From NCBI GenBank assembly GCA_910574255.1, contig CAJTAK010000002.1, forward strand, positions 345,192 to 409,191: DNA of 64,000 nucleotides. The letters run 5' to 3'. This DNA is from Clostridia bacterium (GTDB taxonomy: Bacteria > Bacillota > Clostridia > Lachnospirales > Lachnospiraceae). Shown piece after piece: positions 18,733-27,381 of this stretch. The notes under the pieces are model-generated. The model did not search any database, was not told where the DNA came from, and worked only from the letters and a program-made list of their open reading frames with translations. Each line of letters begins with the position of its first letter. Within the stretch, counting starts at the first letter, position 1. The translations under genes and the position numbers were made by a program.

Positions 18733-18953
18733 AGGAATTTCGCCTCCTTTCTTTTTACAATGTATAGATAATTGAATGTCCGAAAAAGTTGCAATTCTTT
18801 TATTAAAATGTTCAAAAAGAAAGGGGCCGCCGGCGCAGCCCTCTTTTTTACTATTCAAATTATTTTTTTACCTTTGCTTTCACCAGCATCATCATGGGTC
18901 TTCGAAGCTCATCTTTCTTTCCCGAAAGCTTTGGAATTAGTGGCTTTTTGTCT

Positions 18954-19541
18954 CTATTCTTTCAGATTTCCTTTTTTGATGTGCTTCTTTATGATGCTGT
19001 CCGTTACTTCATACAGCTTTTCCGAACCCAGCTTTGTTCTTGACTGCCGCCCGTAGACCTGCTTTGCCGTCACACCATGCTCTTTCCAGTCGTTTCCGTC
19101 ATTGCTGTCGTTTAAAATCAGGGGCTGCAGGTTGTCCATGGCATGAGCATACTTGGATTCTGCTGTCTCGCCTGCCTCAAATTCATCAAACAATGCAATC
19201 AATTCCTGCTTTTGGTCCTGAGGAAGCATGGAATACAGCTTTTCCTTTGCCGCATCTTCTCTTGCTTTTTGGGTTTTGAGATTTTCCGCATCATAGGCAT
19301 AGGTATCTCCGGCTTCTATCTCTACAATGTCATGGATTAGGCACATGAGCATTACCTTTGTTATGTCCACCTCTTCATTGGCGTATTCCCGCAAGAGGTA
19401 TGCCATAATTGCCATATGCCAGGCATGCTCCGCATCATTTTCATTTCTTCCGTGACCGGATAAATGGGTCTGTCGGAAAATGTTCTTTTCTTTGTCAATC
19501 TCCATGGAAAAATCCAGTTGCTTTTTTAATCTCTCGTCCAT
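18954..19541 (-). CDS. HD-domain phosphohydrolase
   Basis: 195 residues. The metal-binding HD motif is complete: His in DAEHAWHMA, the HD pair in LMCLIHDIVEIEAGDTYAYD, and a later Asp in AHAMDNLQPLILN. This matches the YfbR/HDDC2-like 5'-nucleotidase branch, which hydrolyses deoxynucleoside monophosphates. Single gene with a strong start (GGAGG before ATG 19541). Substrate is inferred from the family only. Confidence 0.85.
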   Translation of the reverse strand: MDERLKKQLDFSMEIDKEKNIFRQTHLSGHGRNENDAEHAWHMAIMAYLLREYANEEVDITKVMLMCLIHDIVEIEAGDTYAYDAENLKTQKAREDAAKEKLYSMLPQDQKQELIALFDEFEAGETAESKYAHAMDNLQPLILNDSNDGNDWKEHGVTAKQVYGRQSRTKLGSEKLYEVTDSIIKKHIKKGNLKE

Positions 19542-19828
19542 ATGGATGTCCTCCTGTTAACGCTTATTTATCTAGCAATCTGTCCGTAGGAGGCAACCTT
19601 TCCCTCTGGTATTTCTTCTACGGCAGATCGTATCTCGTATATCAAATCTTCTGTGAGAACTGCAGACATTTTATTTTCTTCCGATCTATATAGGCTAAAG
19701 CAAAGTTTTATCATTTAGTACATAAATTATTTATGGTATGACTTTGGATTGTTCAGGCACCTGCAATATCCTGTAAGTGCCTGCATATGGTACTCTGCTT
19801 TTAAAACGCTCGGATCTCTTTTGCCAAA

Positions 19829-19990
19829 CTAATCAGCCGCTTTTTCCTTTGAAAACTCCAAAAGAGCCTTGCCATAGCCGTTCCGTGCAGCCGGGCCGAT
19901 AAACATTCCAGAACGCTTCCCTTGTCAAATTCTCCACTTTACGGTAATCGGCAGGTGTCTCCAACCGGATCCGACAGCTGCTCCATGCCA
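19829..19990 (-). pseudogene. GNAT acetyltransferase remnant with internal deletion
   Basis: The minus strand encodes a GNAT N-terminus (RLETPADYRKVENLTREAFW, then NVYRPGC) and, in another frame, a piece containing the acetyl-CoA loop region (GPAARNGYGKALLEFSKEK) followed by a stop at 19829. Most of the domain between them is missing. A dead fragment in an otherwise gene-free stretch (19542-20049); nothing else recognizable is there. Confidence 0.7.
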
Positions 19991-20049
19991 ATCAACGAAG
20001 AGATTCGTGCCGATGTAAAATGTAACTCCTTCAACAAACAAAACGTTTT

Positions 20050-20463
20050 CTATTTTATATTTTTATCAATATAGGCTCTGACTATATCCCAAAATCCATT
20101 ATAATCATTTTTTAAGGCAAGCTGCCGGTACAAATTATCATATTCTTTATCATAACTATCCTCGTCTGATTCATACAATTCTTTTGCTCTTTTTAATATA
20201 TCAGCTTCATCTTCTGCTCCGCAACGCTCAAGAGCCTCTATTATCTCTGTACATCTGCCGCATAAATTGCCATTTATTACATCATCTAATCCGTCCATCT
20301 GTATACCAGTATCATAATCAATAATTGAAATCACATCAGACACAAAAACCGGATATTGATTCAGAATTTCATAAACCTCCGGCTCAGAATAAATACTTGC
20401 CATAGCCTGTAAAAAATCATCACCTGTTAAATTCTGACTAAATGCCTTATCAATAAAATTCAT
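20050..20463 (-). CDS. DUF4375 (DMP19-like) family protein
   Basis: 137 residues, start behind GGAGGGTGATAAGGGC. Acidic, no membrane segment. The run GLDDVINGNLCGRCTEIIEA followed by LERCGAEDEADILKRAKELY resembles the DUF4375 family, often found among polymorphic-toxin immunity and stress loci. Function unknown. A row of similar small standalone genes lies to its right. Confidence 0.65.
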   Translation of the reverse strand: MNFIDKAFSQNLTGDDFLQAMASIYSEPEVYEILNQYPVFVSDVISIIDYDTGIQMDGLDDVINGNLCGRCTEIIEALERCGAEDEADILKRAKELYESDEDSYDKEYDNLYRQLALKNDYNGFWDIVRAYIDKNIK

Positions 20464-20655
20464 GCCCTTATCACCCTCCCAAATTCCAACTGATGTATTT
20501 CATCCAATTCAATTATCCGCTATAAAAATGCACTTTCGTCCGTCCCCTTCCATTGAACAGATACAATTCAAAAAAATATTATAAAATCAAAACTTCCCCA
20601 TCAAAAAAGAGTTCTTTGAAAAAACAATCAAAAAACACAATGAAAAAACTCCTGA

Positions 20656-21018
20656 CTATCTATCTGTCCACCCATCAAACCTTTCAGATATCTGCGGATC
20701 ATATAACGGGCAGCCGAAATCAATTAAAATATCCACAAGCAGGTTCATATCCTTCTCCTGCATACCATAGCAGTCAAACCGCACAATCTGAGGTGTTGTA
20801 AAAATCTCAAAAGACCCCCGCCCTTCCTTCTCATACTGACTGTCACTCAAAGCCGTCCAGTCAAAAAAGACAGAAGCAACCTTTTTCAAAATTTCCTTTA
20901 TGGGAAGCCCCTCTAGTTCCTCCATCCTTTCGCCATCGCAGCAGGCCCGTTCATATACCCTGCCATCATCATGAACGGCACCCTCTTTGTATTTCCAAAA
21001 ATTCAAATCCATACTCAT
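20656..21018 (-). CDS. Small soluble protein, possible immunity-type protein
   Basis: 120 residues; ATG 21018 preceded by AAGAAGGG. Features: N-terminal LNFWKYKEG, ERMEELEGLPIKEILKKV, aromatic-rich GRGSFEIFTTPQIVRFDCYGM, and a conserved-looking tail DFGCPLYDPQISERFDGW. I recall similar small proteins encoded near toxin immunity genes in Firmicutes but cannot name the family with certainty. No toxin gene is adjacent. Confidence 0.55.
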   Translation of the reverse strand: MSMDLNFWKYKEGAVHDDGRVYERACCDGERMEELEGLPIKEILKKVASVFFDWTALSDSQYEKEGRGSFEIFTTPQIVRFDCYGMQEKDMNLLVDILIDFGCPLYDPQISERFDGWTDR

Positions 21019-21045
21019 AACAAACCCTTCTTTCCTTTTTAAATT

Positions 21046-21474
21046 TTAATTGATGCCCTGCTTAACAAGCTCTGAAATATATTGATATGCAAAAGCAATC
21101 CCCTTGCAGGTCAGTGCTTCACACATATGCGGCGGATCGCTTTTGGAAAAGCCTGTGGGTCGCAGTTCCAGGCATCGCAGAGAACCAAAGGCTTTCTCAA
21201 ATGCAGAAGCAAACCCATAACAAGCAGAGACAATCTCCGCTTCCTCTCTTCCCAGCTCATGCAGATAAATTCCTATAAACATAAGTGTGCCTTCCACCAA
21301 TCCGCACTGTGCCCGATAGCCGCCGGCTCCATGCAGTCCGACTGCGGACCAAAGGGTCTGCGGCCGGATAGGCGTTTCAAATAATTCGCTTAAGCAAATG
21401 ATTGTCGTCCTCGCACAATTGACATCATCCTTCCAGTACAATTCATGTACCCGGTTCCTTATATATTCCTTCAT
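21046..21474 (-). CDS. C_GCAxxG_C_C family redox-type protein
   Basis: 142 residues. The family's ordered Cys pattern is visible: NCARTTI (residue 19), YRAQCGLVEGTL, SACYGFA, LRCLELR and HMCEALTCKG. These small proteins occur in anaerobes, sometimes fused to or beside redox enzymes, and are thought to carry a redox cofactor or disulfide. The canonical GCAxxG is changed here to QCGLVEG, so the assignment is at the edge of the family. Lies 28 bases upstream of the DUF gene ending at 20656. Confidence 0.7.
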   Translation of the reverse strand: MKEYIRNRVHELYWKDDVNCARTTIICLSELFETPIRPQTLWSAVGLHGAGGYRAQCGLVEGTLMFIGIYLHELGREEAEIVSACYGFASAFEKAFGSLRCLELRPTGFSKSDPPHMCEALTCKGIAFAYQYISELVKQGIN

Positions 21475-21547
21475 GCATCACCATCTCCATAGTCTCCGAA
21501 TATGCAGGACGCCATATTGTCCGTCCCTTTCAAAAACCGTCGGTCGT

Positions 21548-21786
21548 CTATTGAACATTTTTATACAGCAGGTAATAATCCGTTTCAATATTTTCCGCCT
21601 GTCCTTTTAGCCAATGCATCGCATCATCCAACGCCTTGTTGTAGACAATGGGTGCCAAATGCTCGCAAAACAGTTCGAGCAGCTGCTGTTCCTCTATGAT
21701 TCCAATTTCCTCTCCCCGGACATCCAGGTAAAATGCTTTAATTTCACCAGAGAGCTGCTTTTTTCCCTGTCGCTTAATCGTATCAC
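21548..21786 (-). pseudogene. DUF2164 gene frameshifted in an A run
   Basis: The N-terminus reads VIRLSDREK from a GTG at 21786, then the remaining protein continues in the -1 frame: KQLSGEIKAFYLDVRGEEIG, LLELFCEHLAPIVYNKAL, up to a stop at 21548. The join lies in a run of six A (about 21762-21768) where a seventh would restore the frame. The residues match DUF2164, a family of about 80 residues. Either a one-base deletion or a sequencing/assembly error; slippage on the A run cannot be excluded. It begins 1-2 bases from the stop of the preceding gene. Confidence 0.7.
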
Positions 21787-21787
21787 T

Positions 21788-22186
21788 TTATTCAGGCTTC
21801 TTCTCACTGATCCCGATTCGCTCTGCAAAGTCGTCAAGCGGTACGGAGCCTGCGGGAACCAGGCGATCCCCGGAACGAAAATCGGATTTGTCACGGCCCG
21901 GAATCATCAAAGCATAATGTCCGCCGCAAGGCCCGTCGGCTCTTGCCTCCTTCGGATGAAGAAATTGCCCCTGATGCCTGGGATCCGGCTGCTCCATACG
22001 CTCAATTGCACAGAGAAAGGAAGTGCCTGCTCCCGGTACGCAGACCGCCCGTTCCCCCTGACGGATAACTCCCTCCGTGACCCGTCCTGTAACGACCACG
22101 CCGTCCCCCTTCAGGGCAAATACATCGTCAATCTGGAAAACAAAACCCTCCTGCTTCTTTTCCTTTCCGAAAGAGAACAACTTCAT
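21788..22186 (-). CDS. EF-Tu domain 2-like protein
   Basis: 132 residues from ATG 22186 (eight bases after GGGAGG; the ATG six bases earlier is too close). After a basic start (MKLFSFGKEKK) the FQIDDVFALKGDGVVVTGRV segment, then GVIRQGERAVCV, forms the beta-barrel pattern of translation GTPase domain 2, here without a GTPase domain. Small stand-alone versions occur in Firmicutes, function unknown. The C-terminal part (DFRSGDRLVPAG) also fits the fold. Confidence 0.6.
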   Translation of the reverse strand: MKLFSFGKEKKQEGFVFQIDDVFALKGDGVVVTGRVTEGVIRQGERAVCVPGAGTSFLCAIERMEQPDPRHQGQFLHPKEARADGPCGGHYALMIPGRDKSDFRSGDRLVPAGSVPLDDFAERIGISEKKPE

Positions 22187-22302
22187 ATCCATAACCTCCC
22201 GTTATCTGCTTCACACAATAAATACGCATACCTTTATCCATGTTTAAAGCTCTGTCTTTATTTTTGATTCTTTTCAAGTTATTCTGAATTTTAATCTTAT
22301 TC

Positions 22303-22761
22303 TTACAATTTTTGTATTTCTCTCAATGCTTTCTGAATGTCCTTATAAACCAATGGCCGCATACTATCGTCATAAGCCGAGATATCCGCCTTTTGAAGTG
22401 CCGAAACAATCTCATTCTTCAAATCCGGCTTATATTCCGCAATCATCTGTAGCAGTTAGATGCATTGTCTTGCCGTAACGGGCTTAGTATCCGTTATGTG
22501 CTTTAGATATCTATCAATGATCTCATCTATCTTATAATCCTTATCCCATTTTGTATTCCAGGCAAGCAGGGTAAGTCCTCTTGTCCGAATATAAGAATTA
22601 TCACTGTCAAGCATCTGGCTTAATCTGTCCATATAAGGATAAACGCAATCCGTCCGTTCACTTTCTTTTTGCAATTCCTGTAATGCCTTGTATGCGGTAT
22701 TATTATTTTTATCGAACAATAATTCAAATGTTTCTGCTATATTCCGTGTCAAGACTTTCAT
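22303..22761 (-). pseudogene. HEAT-like (SufBD-annotated family) protein with in-frame TAA
   Basis: The first 101 residues (MKVLTRNIAETFELLFDKNN through RTRGLTLLAWNTKWDKDYK to TARQCI) end at TAA 22456-22458. Without any shift the same frame continues as LLQMIAEYKPDLKNEIVSAL and DDSMRPLVYKDIQKALREIQ to a stop at 22303. The combined length and alpha-helical repeats fit a small HEAT-repeat family. One nonsense change has cut the gene in two. Confidence 0.75.
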
Positions 22762-22843
22762 ACTGTGGGGGCTACATCAGGGGTTTTTCCGCTACTTTGT
22801 GCGGCATTTCTTTCATTTGTCAGAAAATCCATATCAAATAGTT

Positions 22844-23145
22844 TTATCTTCTCCACTCAACTATTTCATCAAGCTTCTTGCGTGGTCGCTCTTTGGGAAA
22901 TTCATCTGGATAGCCAAATGCAATAGCTGCAATAAGCTGTCCGTCACTATTTAACCATTTACATAATTCTGAATATGCAAAATATATGTCACAGATCCAA
23001 AGGCTGCCGATTCCTTTTTCAGTAGCAGCAAGAAGCATATTTTGTATGGAAGCACTTATGGATTGAATATTACAGATTTCATTAATACGTTCTTCTGGCG
23101 TCAGTTCTGACAGAATATCTTTCCCCTTGCTTTCCTTACATAAAT
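22844..23145 (-). pseudogene. Nitroreductase C-terminal remnant
   Basis: An in-frame stretch reads GKDILSELTPEERINEIC, NIQSISASIQNMLLAATEKG, IGSLWICDIYFAYSELC and AFGYPDEFPKERPRKKLD, the C-terminal half of a nitroreductase-family flavoenzyme including the flavin-contact segment LGIGSLW(I)CD-like. The N-terminal half is gone: it abuts the Rpn remnant ending at 23147. Confidence 0.75.
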
Positions 23146-23146
23146 T

Positions 23147-23464
23147 TTAACCCCTCTGCCTTTCCAATTCCGCAATCCGACGTAAAGCCTGCTCAAGCTG
23201 CTCCGACTTTTGGCGTTCGCTTTCTTCCAATCTGTCTGCCCGCAGTCTCTCAGTCTCCGCCACATTCGCCAGGCTCCCATCCTTAAGCTTCACCACAATA
23301 TCCGTAATCAGCAGAGAGCTTTCATCCGCCAAGCGGGTAGAATCATTGGGAAGCACCGCATGGATTCTCACCGGGGTTTCCAGAACCAGCGATAAAAATT
23401 CATTCAGCCGTTCCGGTGCACTTTCCGGATTCATAACCTCTTTAAAAAATGCGTCATAGAGCAT
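23147..23464 (-). pseudogene. Rpn/PD-(D/E)XK transposase-family nuclease remnant with internal deletion
   Basis: 105 residues: the start MLYDAFFKEVMNPESAPERL through SSLLITDIVVKLKDGSLANV matches the N-terminal part of the Rpn-like nuclease family, with the catalytic-region Asp in ITDIVV. It then jumps straight into a coiled-coil tail (ETERLRADRLEESERQKSEQ) that normally follows the whole nuclease domain. The body with the E-x-K residues is missing, so it is inactive as a nuclease. Confidence 0.7.
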
Positions 23465-23475
23465 CCTCGGTCCCC

Positions 23476-23817
23476 TTACTCCCGTACAAAAATCCTGACA
23501 GAATAAGGGTCCACCCAGGGCTTGAGACCGTACATCCCTGTTTCCACCAGTTCCTCACAGACGTGTGTAACATACTGGCTGCCCGTGACGGACTCAAATT
23601 CCTCTATGGATGCAATCCGGGGAATATCCGCCCTCGGAAGCTTTCCGGCATAGGAAACGGACGGGTTTTCCCGAATCGTATCCAGGGACACCGGCTCACT
23701 TTCATATTTGAGAAAGAGCTCCGGGTTAAAACGCCGGAAAAAAAGGAACGCCGCTGCAAGGCTTAGAATAACGGCCACTGTGGGGATTGCCTTTTCTTTT
23801 AATATTTTTCCATTCAT
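23476..23817 (-). CDS. Small membrane-anchored protein
   Basis: 113 residues. One N-terminal helix (IPTVAVILSLAAAFLFF), then about 85 outside residues without Cys pairs or recognized domain (notable: SIEEFESVTGSQYVTHVCEE, GLKPWVDPYSVRIFV). Start after ATATGAATGG region with GGAGACGGGATAT upstream. Twelve bases from the Rpn remnant and 22 bases from the next gene, so the set may be cotranscribed. Family not recognized. Confidence 0.55.
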   Translation of the reverse strand: MNGKILKEKAIPTVAVILSLAAAFLFFRRFNPELFLKYESEPVSLDTIRENPSVSYAGKLPRADIPRIASIEEFESVTGSQYVTHVCEELVETGMYGLKPWVDPYSVRIFVRE

Positions 23818-23839
23818 ATATCCCGTCTCCTAATCATTT

Positions 23840-24538
23840 TTATCCCCTACTGCTCTGCTCAAGAATTTCAAAATCCTCTTCTTCGTAAAACAAACCGTCT
23901 TTCCACTGGAAATAGTCTCTTATAATAATAGGATAGTTTTCGCCTTTCTGATCTCCTGTAAAATACGTGGTAATCTCTATATCCTTACGCCCGTCATTAT
24001 TCATATCTTTTACCGCAATATCTTGTATTTCCGTTCCAACCTGGGAAAAGAACAGAAGTTTGTACAAAACATTTTGAGCGTTATCCGTGAAAAACACGAT
24101 AGGATATGTTCGATCCCCTGTGTCAAACAATCCGGGTGTAACCAGGATTTCTCCCCAATTATCAAGTTCAACCGGAAACTGTAGCTGCTCGTTTATTCTA
24201 AATTCGGTTCCCTCGACCTCTATATCAGCAATCCGATAGGGTCTGTAGATGGAAACGTCGCTCATTTGCTCCTTTTTGAAATAGACAGTGTCATTCGCAT
24301 ATTCTACCTCTGCCTCTATTCTCTCGTCACCCATTAGGACAATTTTAAGATTCCCTGTATTTCCGTCTGCGTCAACGAAAAAACATTCTGCCATATTGCC
24401 ATTTCTATGTCCGCTGAACATTCCCTCCCTCCTATCAAAATCCGGATTGTTCCGAACGGAAAAGATACCCTCAATCTCACGATTTCCTATTTTTTGAATC
24501 ACAAAAGAAACCTTTTCATAATTACCGCCCTCCCTCAT
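23840..24538 (-). CDS. Hypothetical protein with an FG-GAP-like calcium-type motif
   Basis: 232 residues from ATG 24538 (GAGGGAAGTG upstream; a TTG start at 24574 would overlap the YolD stop). Beta-rich; near the C-terminus VKDMNNDGRKDIEITTYF has the DxNxDGxxD pattern of FG-GAP/calcium-loop repeats, as in exported proteins, yet no signal peptide is visible, so the N-terminus may have been lost. Follows the polymerase/YolD genes; a functional link is not evident. Confidence 0.5.
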   Translation of the reverse strand: MREGGNYEKVSFVIQKIGNREIEGIFSVRNNPDFDRREGMFSGHRNGNMAECFFVDADGNTGNLKIVLMGDERIEAEVEYANDTVYFKKEQMSDVSIYRPYRIADIEVEGTEFRINEQLQFPVELDNWGEILVTPGLFDTGDRTYPIVFFTDNAQNVLYKLLFFSQVGTEIQDIAVKDMNNDGRKDIEITTYFTGDQKGENYPIIIRDYFQWKDGLFYEEEDFEILEQSSRG

Positions 24539-24570
24539 CACTTCCCTCGTATTTTCTCCGGCTGCAACTC

Positions 24571-24972
24571 TCAAAAGCTTCCCCTTACAACCTCCCCCGT
24601 AATATCCAAAATCTCCTCAATCCCGATCTGCGTCCCATCCCCCATAACAACCATCTTTCCATATGGGTCCAATTTTTTCACATACCCAATAACCTCCACA
24701 TACATTCCCCCCTCTTTTTTATCATCCGGTTGGAAATACGTGATTGTGATCTCCGGCCGTTCCGGCATCCGTTCCATGAGCAGCCGCAATTTTTCATCCA
24801 AAATGGCTTTGCTGTTCTCATCCAGTTCTATCCTCTCCCCCGTGTACCTCCCCGTCTCCTGAATGGCGGCATCATATCCGCCAAGAGCCGCAAAGGGCGA
24901 GAACTGTGCCGCCCTGTCTGCCACAGCCATTCTGGGCCTTTTTGAAGAAGTATGATGGGGAAGCTCCATCAT
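24571..24972 (-). CDS. YolD-like protein
   Basis: 133 residues from ATG 24972; further upstream in-frame sequence crosses a hairpin-rich spacer and is not trusted. The family motif RAAQFSPFAALGGYDAAI, LRLLMERMPERPEITITYFQ and GGMYVEVIGYVKKLDPYGK are typical of YolD proteins, which are encoded with UmuC-type polymerases in Firmicutes. It follows the Y-family polymerase gene, separated by 171 bases containing a GACGTAC-aaa-GTACGTC hairpin. Confidence 0.85.
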   Translation of the reverse strand: MMELPHHTSSKRPRMAVADRAAQFSPFAALGGYDAAIQETGRYTGERIELDENSKAILDEKLRLLMERMPERPEITITYFQPDDKKEGGMYVEVIGYVKKLDPYGKMVVMGDGTQIGIEEILDITGEVVRGSF

Positions 24973-25143
24973 GTCGCTGTACCTTGACGTACAAAGTACG
25001 TCCGCCCCAGAGGGGCATGTATTACGGGGTACCCGTAGGGTATACTTTTGCATATCGTCTGCGTGATTCATCCCTTAATTCCCTGCCAATCCAGTGTCCG
25101 TACCGAAAATCCTTATGCACATTTCCGGTCTGTTTCTTTAATC

Positions 25144-26670
25144 TCAGGCTTTATGCCCGCCTATCTGATTGTTCCTGTCCGCCGTAGTGGCACCCTCCCT
25201 GAGATTCATGCCTTTTAAGACAGCGTTCTTGCCGTATTTCTTCTTTATGGACAAGATCGTCTGCTGCATCCTTTTTTCTTTTTCCAGGGCCGCTTTCTCT
25301 TCTGCCCGCTTCTTCTCCCTTGCCCCATAATCCGTAAACAAATCCAACTGCTCAAAGGCGTCTTCCCTATCCCCGACCCCCTCGCTCACTACCCGGTTTG
25401 CCGTAAGATACACCCGCCTTACAAGCAGCCTTGGATCAACTATTTTATCATATAAGGCAAGCACCGCATCCGTAATCGGCCTTGCCAGTGAAGTCTTATG
25501 CTCCAGATTGCCTGTGCCGTGGGCATGCTTTGGAACCCGCCGTCCATAGCGGTCCACCGCAACCGGGCCTTTATAGGACTTATTTCTTACCGGGTCCGTA
25601 AGATTTTCCCTGTCATATCCTACCGTAAGCACGATCTGGTCCGTCACCAGACCCTTATCCATCAAATCCAGGGCAAGAAGATCCGCCATTTCCATCACGA
25701 TCAGGCGGGCCTGTTCAAAGGTATAGGGATAATGGAGCACCTGCCCGGAGCCCACGCTGTTGGAGTTTGGCTTATACGCTTTGATATCCGCAATGGTGCA
25801 CGGCTCCCAGCCCCAGGCATGATCGATCAAAAGCTCCGCATTTATCCCGAAAAGCCGATACAGAAGATCCTCGTTATGATATTCTCCCGGCTTTCCAATG
25901 GAACATCTGGCTATATCCCCCATCGTAAACATGCCGTTTGCTTCCAACTTCTTTGCGTAGCCCCCTCCCACACGCCAAAAGTCCGTGAGGGGACGGTACG
26001 CCCAGAGCAGTCTGCGGTATGACATCTCGTCCAGTTCTGCAATCCGAACGCCGTCCTCGTCCGGCTCTACATGCTTGGCCACGATATCCAGGGCCACCTT
26101 GCACAAGTATAGATTCGTTCCAATCCCTGCCGTTGCGGTGATTCCGGTTGTCTCAAACACATCATGTATAATCCTCCGGGCAAAGTCCCGAACGGACAGA
26201 TTGTTTGCTTTCAGATAGGGAGCCGCATCCATAAAAACCTCGTCTATGGAATATACATGAATGTCCTCCGGTGCCACGTATTTCAAATAGATCTGATATA
26301 TTTTTGTGCTCCATTCCATATAATGTGCCATCTGGGGCGGAGCCGCAATATAATCAACTGCAAGCTCCGGATGCTCCTTTAATTCCTCCGCATCCTGGGA
26401 CGCTCCCGTGAACCTCCTCCCCGGTGCACACATGCTCCGCTGTGCGTTTATCTCCCTTACTCTCTGCACCACCTCGAACAGTCTGGCTCTCCCGGAGATT
26501 CCATACGCTTTCAGGGACGGGGATACGGCCAGGCAGATCGTTTTTTCCGTCCTGCTCACATCCGCCACCACCAGATTGGTAGTCATCGGGTCCAACTTAC
26601 GTTCCACACATTCTACGGAAGCGTAAAAAGATTTCAAATCAATTGCGATATAAATAGAATGATTCATCAT
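25144..26670 (-). CDS. Y-family translesion DNA polymerase (UmuC/DinB type)
   Basis: 508 residues; tandem ATGs at 26670 after GGGAGAGAA. Palm motifs carry the metal ligands: IAIDLKSFYASVECVER (Asp) and VYSIDEVFMDAAPY (Asp-Glu). Fingers SRTEKTICLAVSPSLKAYG, then the helix-hairpin-helix region DFWRVGGGYAKKLEANGM and a little-finger domain. The length above 420 and the YolD partner point to the UmuC-like Firmicute branch. Used in damage tolerance; I saw no clear LexA box upstream. Confidence 0.93.
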   Translation of the reverse strand: MMNHSIYIAIDLKSFYASVECVERKLDPMTTNLVVADVSRTEKTICLAVSPSLKAYGISGRARLFEVVQRVREINAQRSMCAPGRRFTGASQDAEELKEHPELAVDYIAAPPQMAHYMEWSTKIYQIYLKYVAPEDIHVYSIDEVFMDAAPYLKANNLSVRDFARRIIHDVFETTGITATAGIGTNLYLCKVALDIVAKHVEPDEDGVRIAELDEMSYRRLLWAYRPLTDFWRVGGGYAKKLEANGMFTMGDIARCSIGKPGEYHNEDLLYRLFGINAELLIDHAWGWEPCTIADIKAYKPNSNSVGSGQVLHYPYTFEQARLIVMEMADLLALDLMDKGLVTDQIVLTVGYDRENLTDPVRNKSYKGPVAVDRYGRRVPKHAHGTGNLEHKTSLARPITDAVLALYDKIVDPRLLVRRVYLTANRVVSEGVGDREDAFEQLDLFTDYGAREKKRAEEKAALEKEKRMQQTILSIKKKYGKNAVLKGMNLREGATTADRNNQIGGHKA

Positions 26671-26682
26671 TTCTCTCCCGCA

Positions 26683-26922
26683 TTATAATTCCCGAACCCC
26701 CGCTTGCTTCAACCAACCTTTCAGCTTCTTTATGGGAAATCCGGTAAATGTATACGCATCTTCTTCCAGTCCATGCTGCCCGATTACCGTTTCCTCCGCC
26801 TGACCATATATGGTTACGGACGGGAAAAAGAGAAGTATTCTGCCAAAGGTAAAGCCCCTGATATTCGATAATTTAAGCTCAATATCCGTATAAGTACTCA
26901 GGAAAACTCTTTGGCTGGTCAC
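26683..26922 (-). CDS. Short hypothetical, possibly the end of a gene cut by a palindromic element
   Basis: 79 residues from a GTG. It reads VFLSTYTDIELKLSNIRGFT, ITIYGQAEE-like middle, then TFTGFPIKKLKGWLKQAG. It ends 12 bases before the polymerase start, so it likely belongs to that operon. The 166-bp palindrome at 26979-27144 lies just upstream, and the lack of a ribosome site suggests the N-terminus was lost to that insertion. Family unknown. Confidence 0.4.
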   Translation of the reverse strand: MTSQRVFLSTYTDIELKLSNIRGFTFGRILLFFPSVTIYGQAEETVIGQHGLEEDAYTFTGFPIKKLKGWLKQAGVREL

Positions 26923-26978
26923 ATAGATTGTGGCATGCCAGCATTGATAAGTATGCTTTTCTAAATCCCTGTAAGATA

Positions 26979-27144
26979 TTAGTGGCCTGTATCAGAAACT
27001 CTTGTGCATATTTCTGAGGATATTTTTCCGAGAGTGCAGGTCAAAAAACGCAGACGTAGTGGTGCTACGGCGAGGCTTTTTGACCTGTGCTATCGGAGAA
27101 ATAGACCGGAAATATGTACAAGAGTTTCTGATACAGACCACTAA
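26979..27144. repeat. 166-bp palindromic element (MITE-like)
   Basis: Termini TTAGTGGCCTGTATCAGAAA and its complement at the other end; arms of about 75 bases with few mismatches, meeting at AGGTCAAAAA-N30-TTTTTGACCT. It has the size and structure of a miniature inverted-repeat element. No coding capacity worth naming. Confidence 0.85.
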
Positions 27145-27329
27145 CCCCTGTCCAATCAGCGACTCGCCCGAATAAAGCCTTATGCCCGCCATAACAATTC
27201 CCCCATACTCCTATCCCTCATCCTCCCGGCTTGAGATGGATATATCAATCCTCTTCAAACCTCCCATTTTAGTAATTATACCATAAACTCCTATACCATC
27301 ATAGCCCAACTGCTCTTTCCCAAAACCTA

Positions 27330-27372
27330 CCGCAGAAAAGTCTGCTGTCTTATTTCCCGGCAGTTCCTTTTC
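27330..27372 (-). repeat. Single arm of the 5297-5490 palindrome
   Basis: On the minus strand GGGAAATAAGACAG and AGACTTTTCTG occur in the same order and spacing as in the left arm at 5312-5338, with only one difference across about 26 bases. The other arm is absent here. Confidence 0.7.
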
Positions 27373-27381
27373 TGGCACCAC

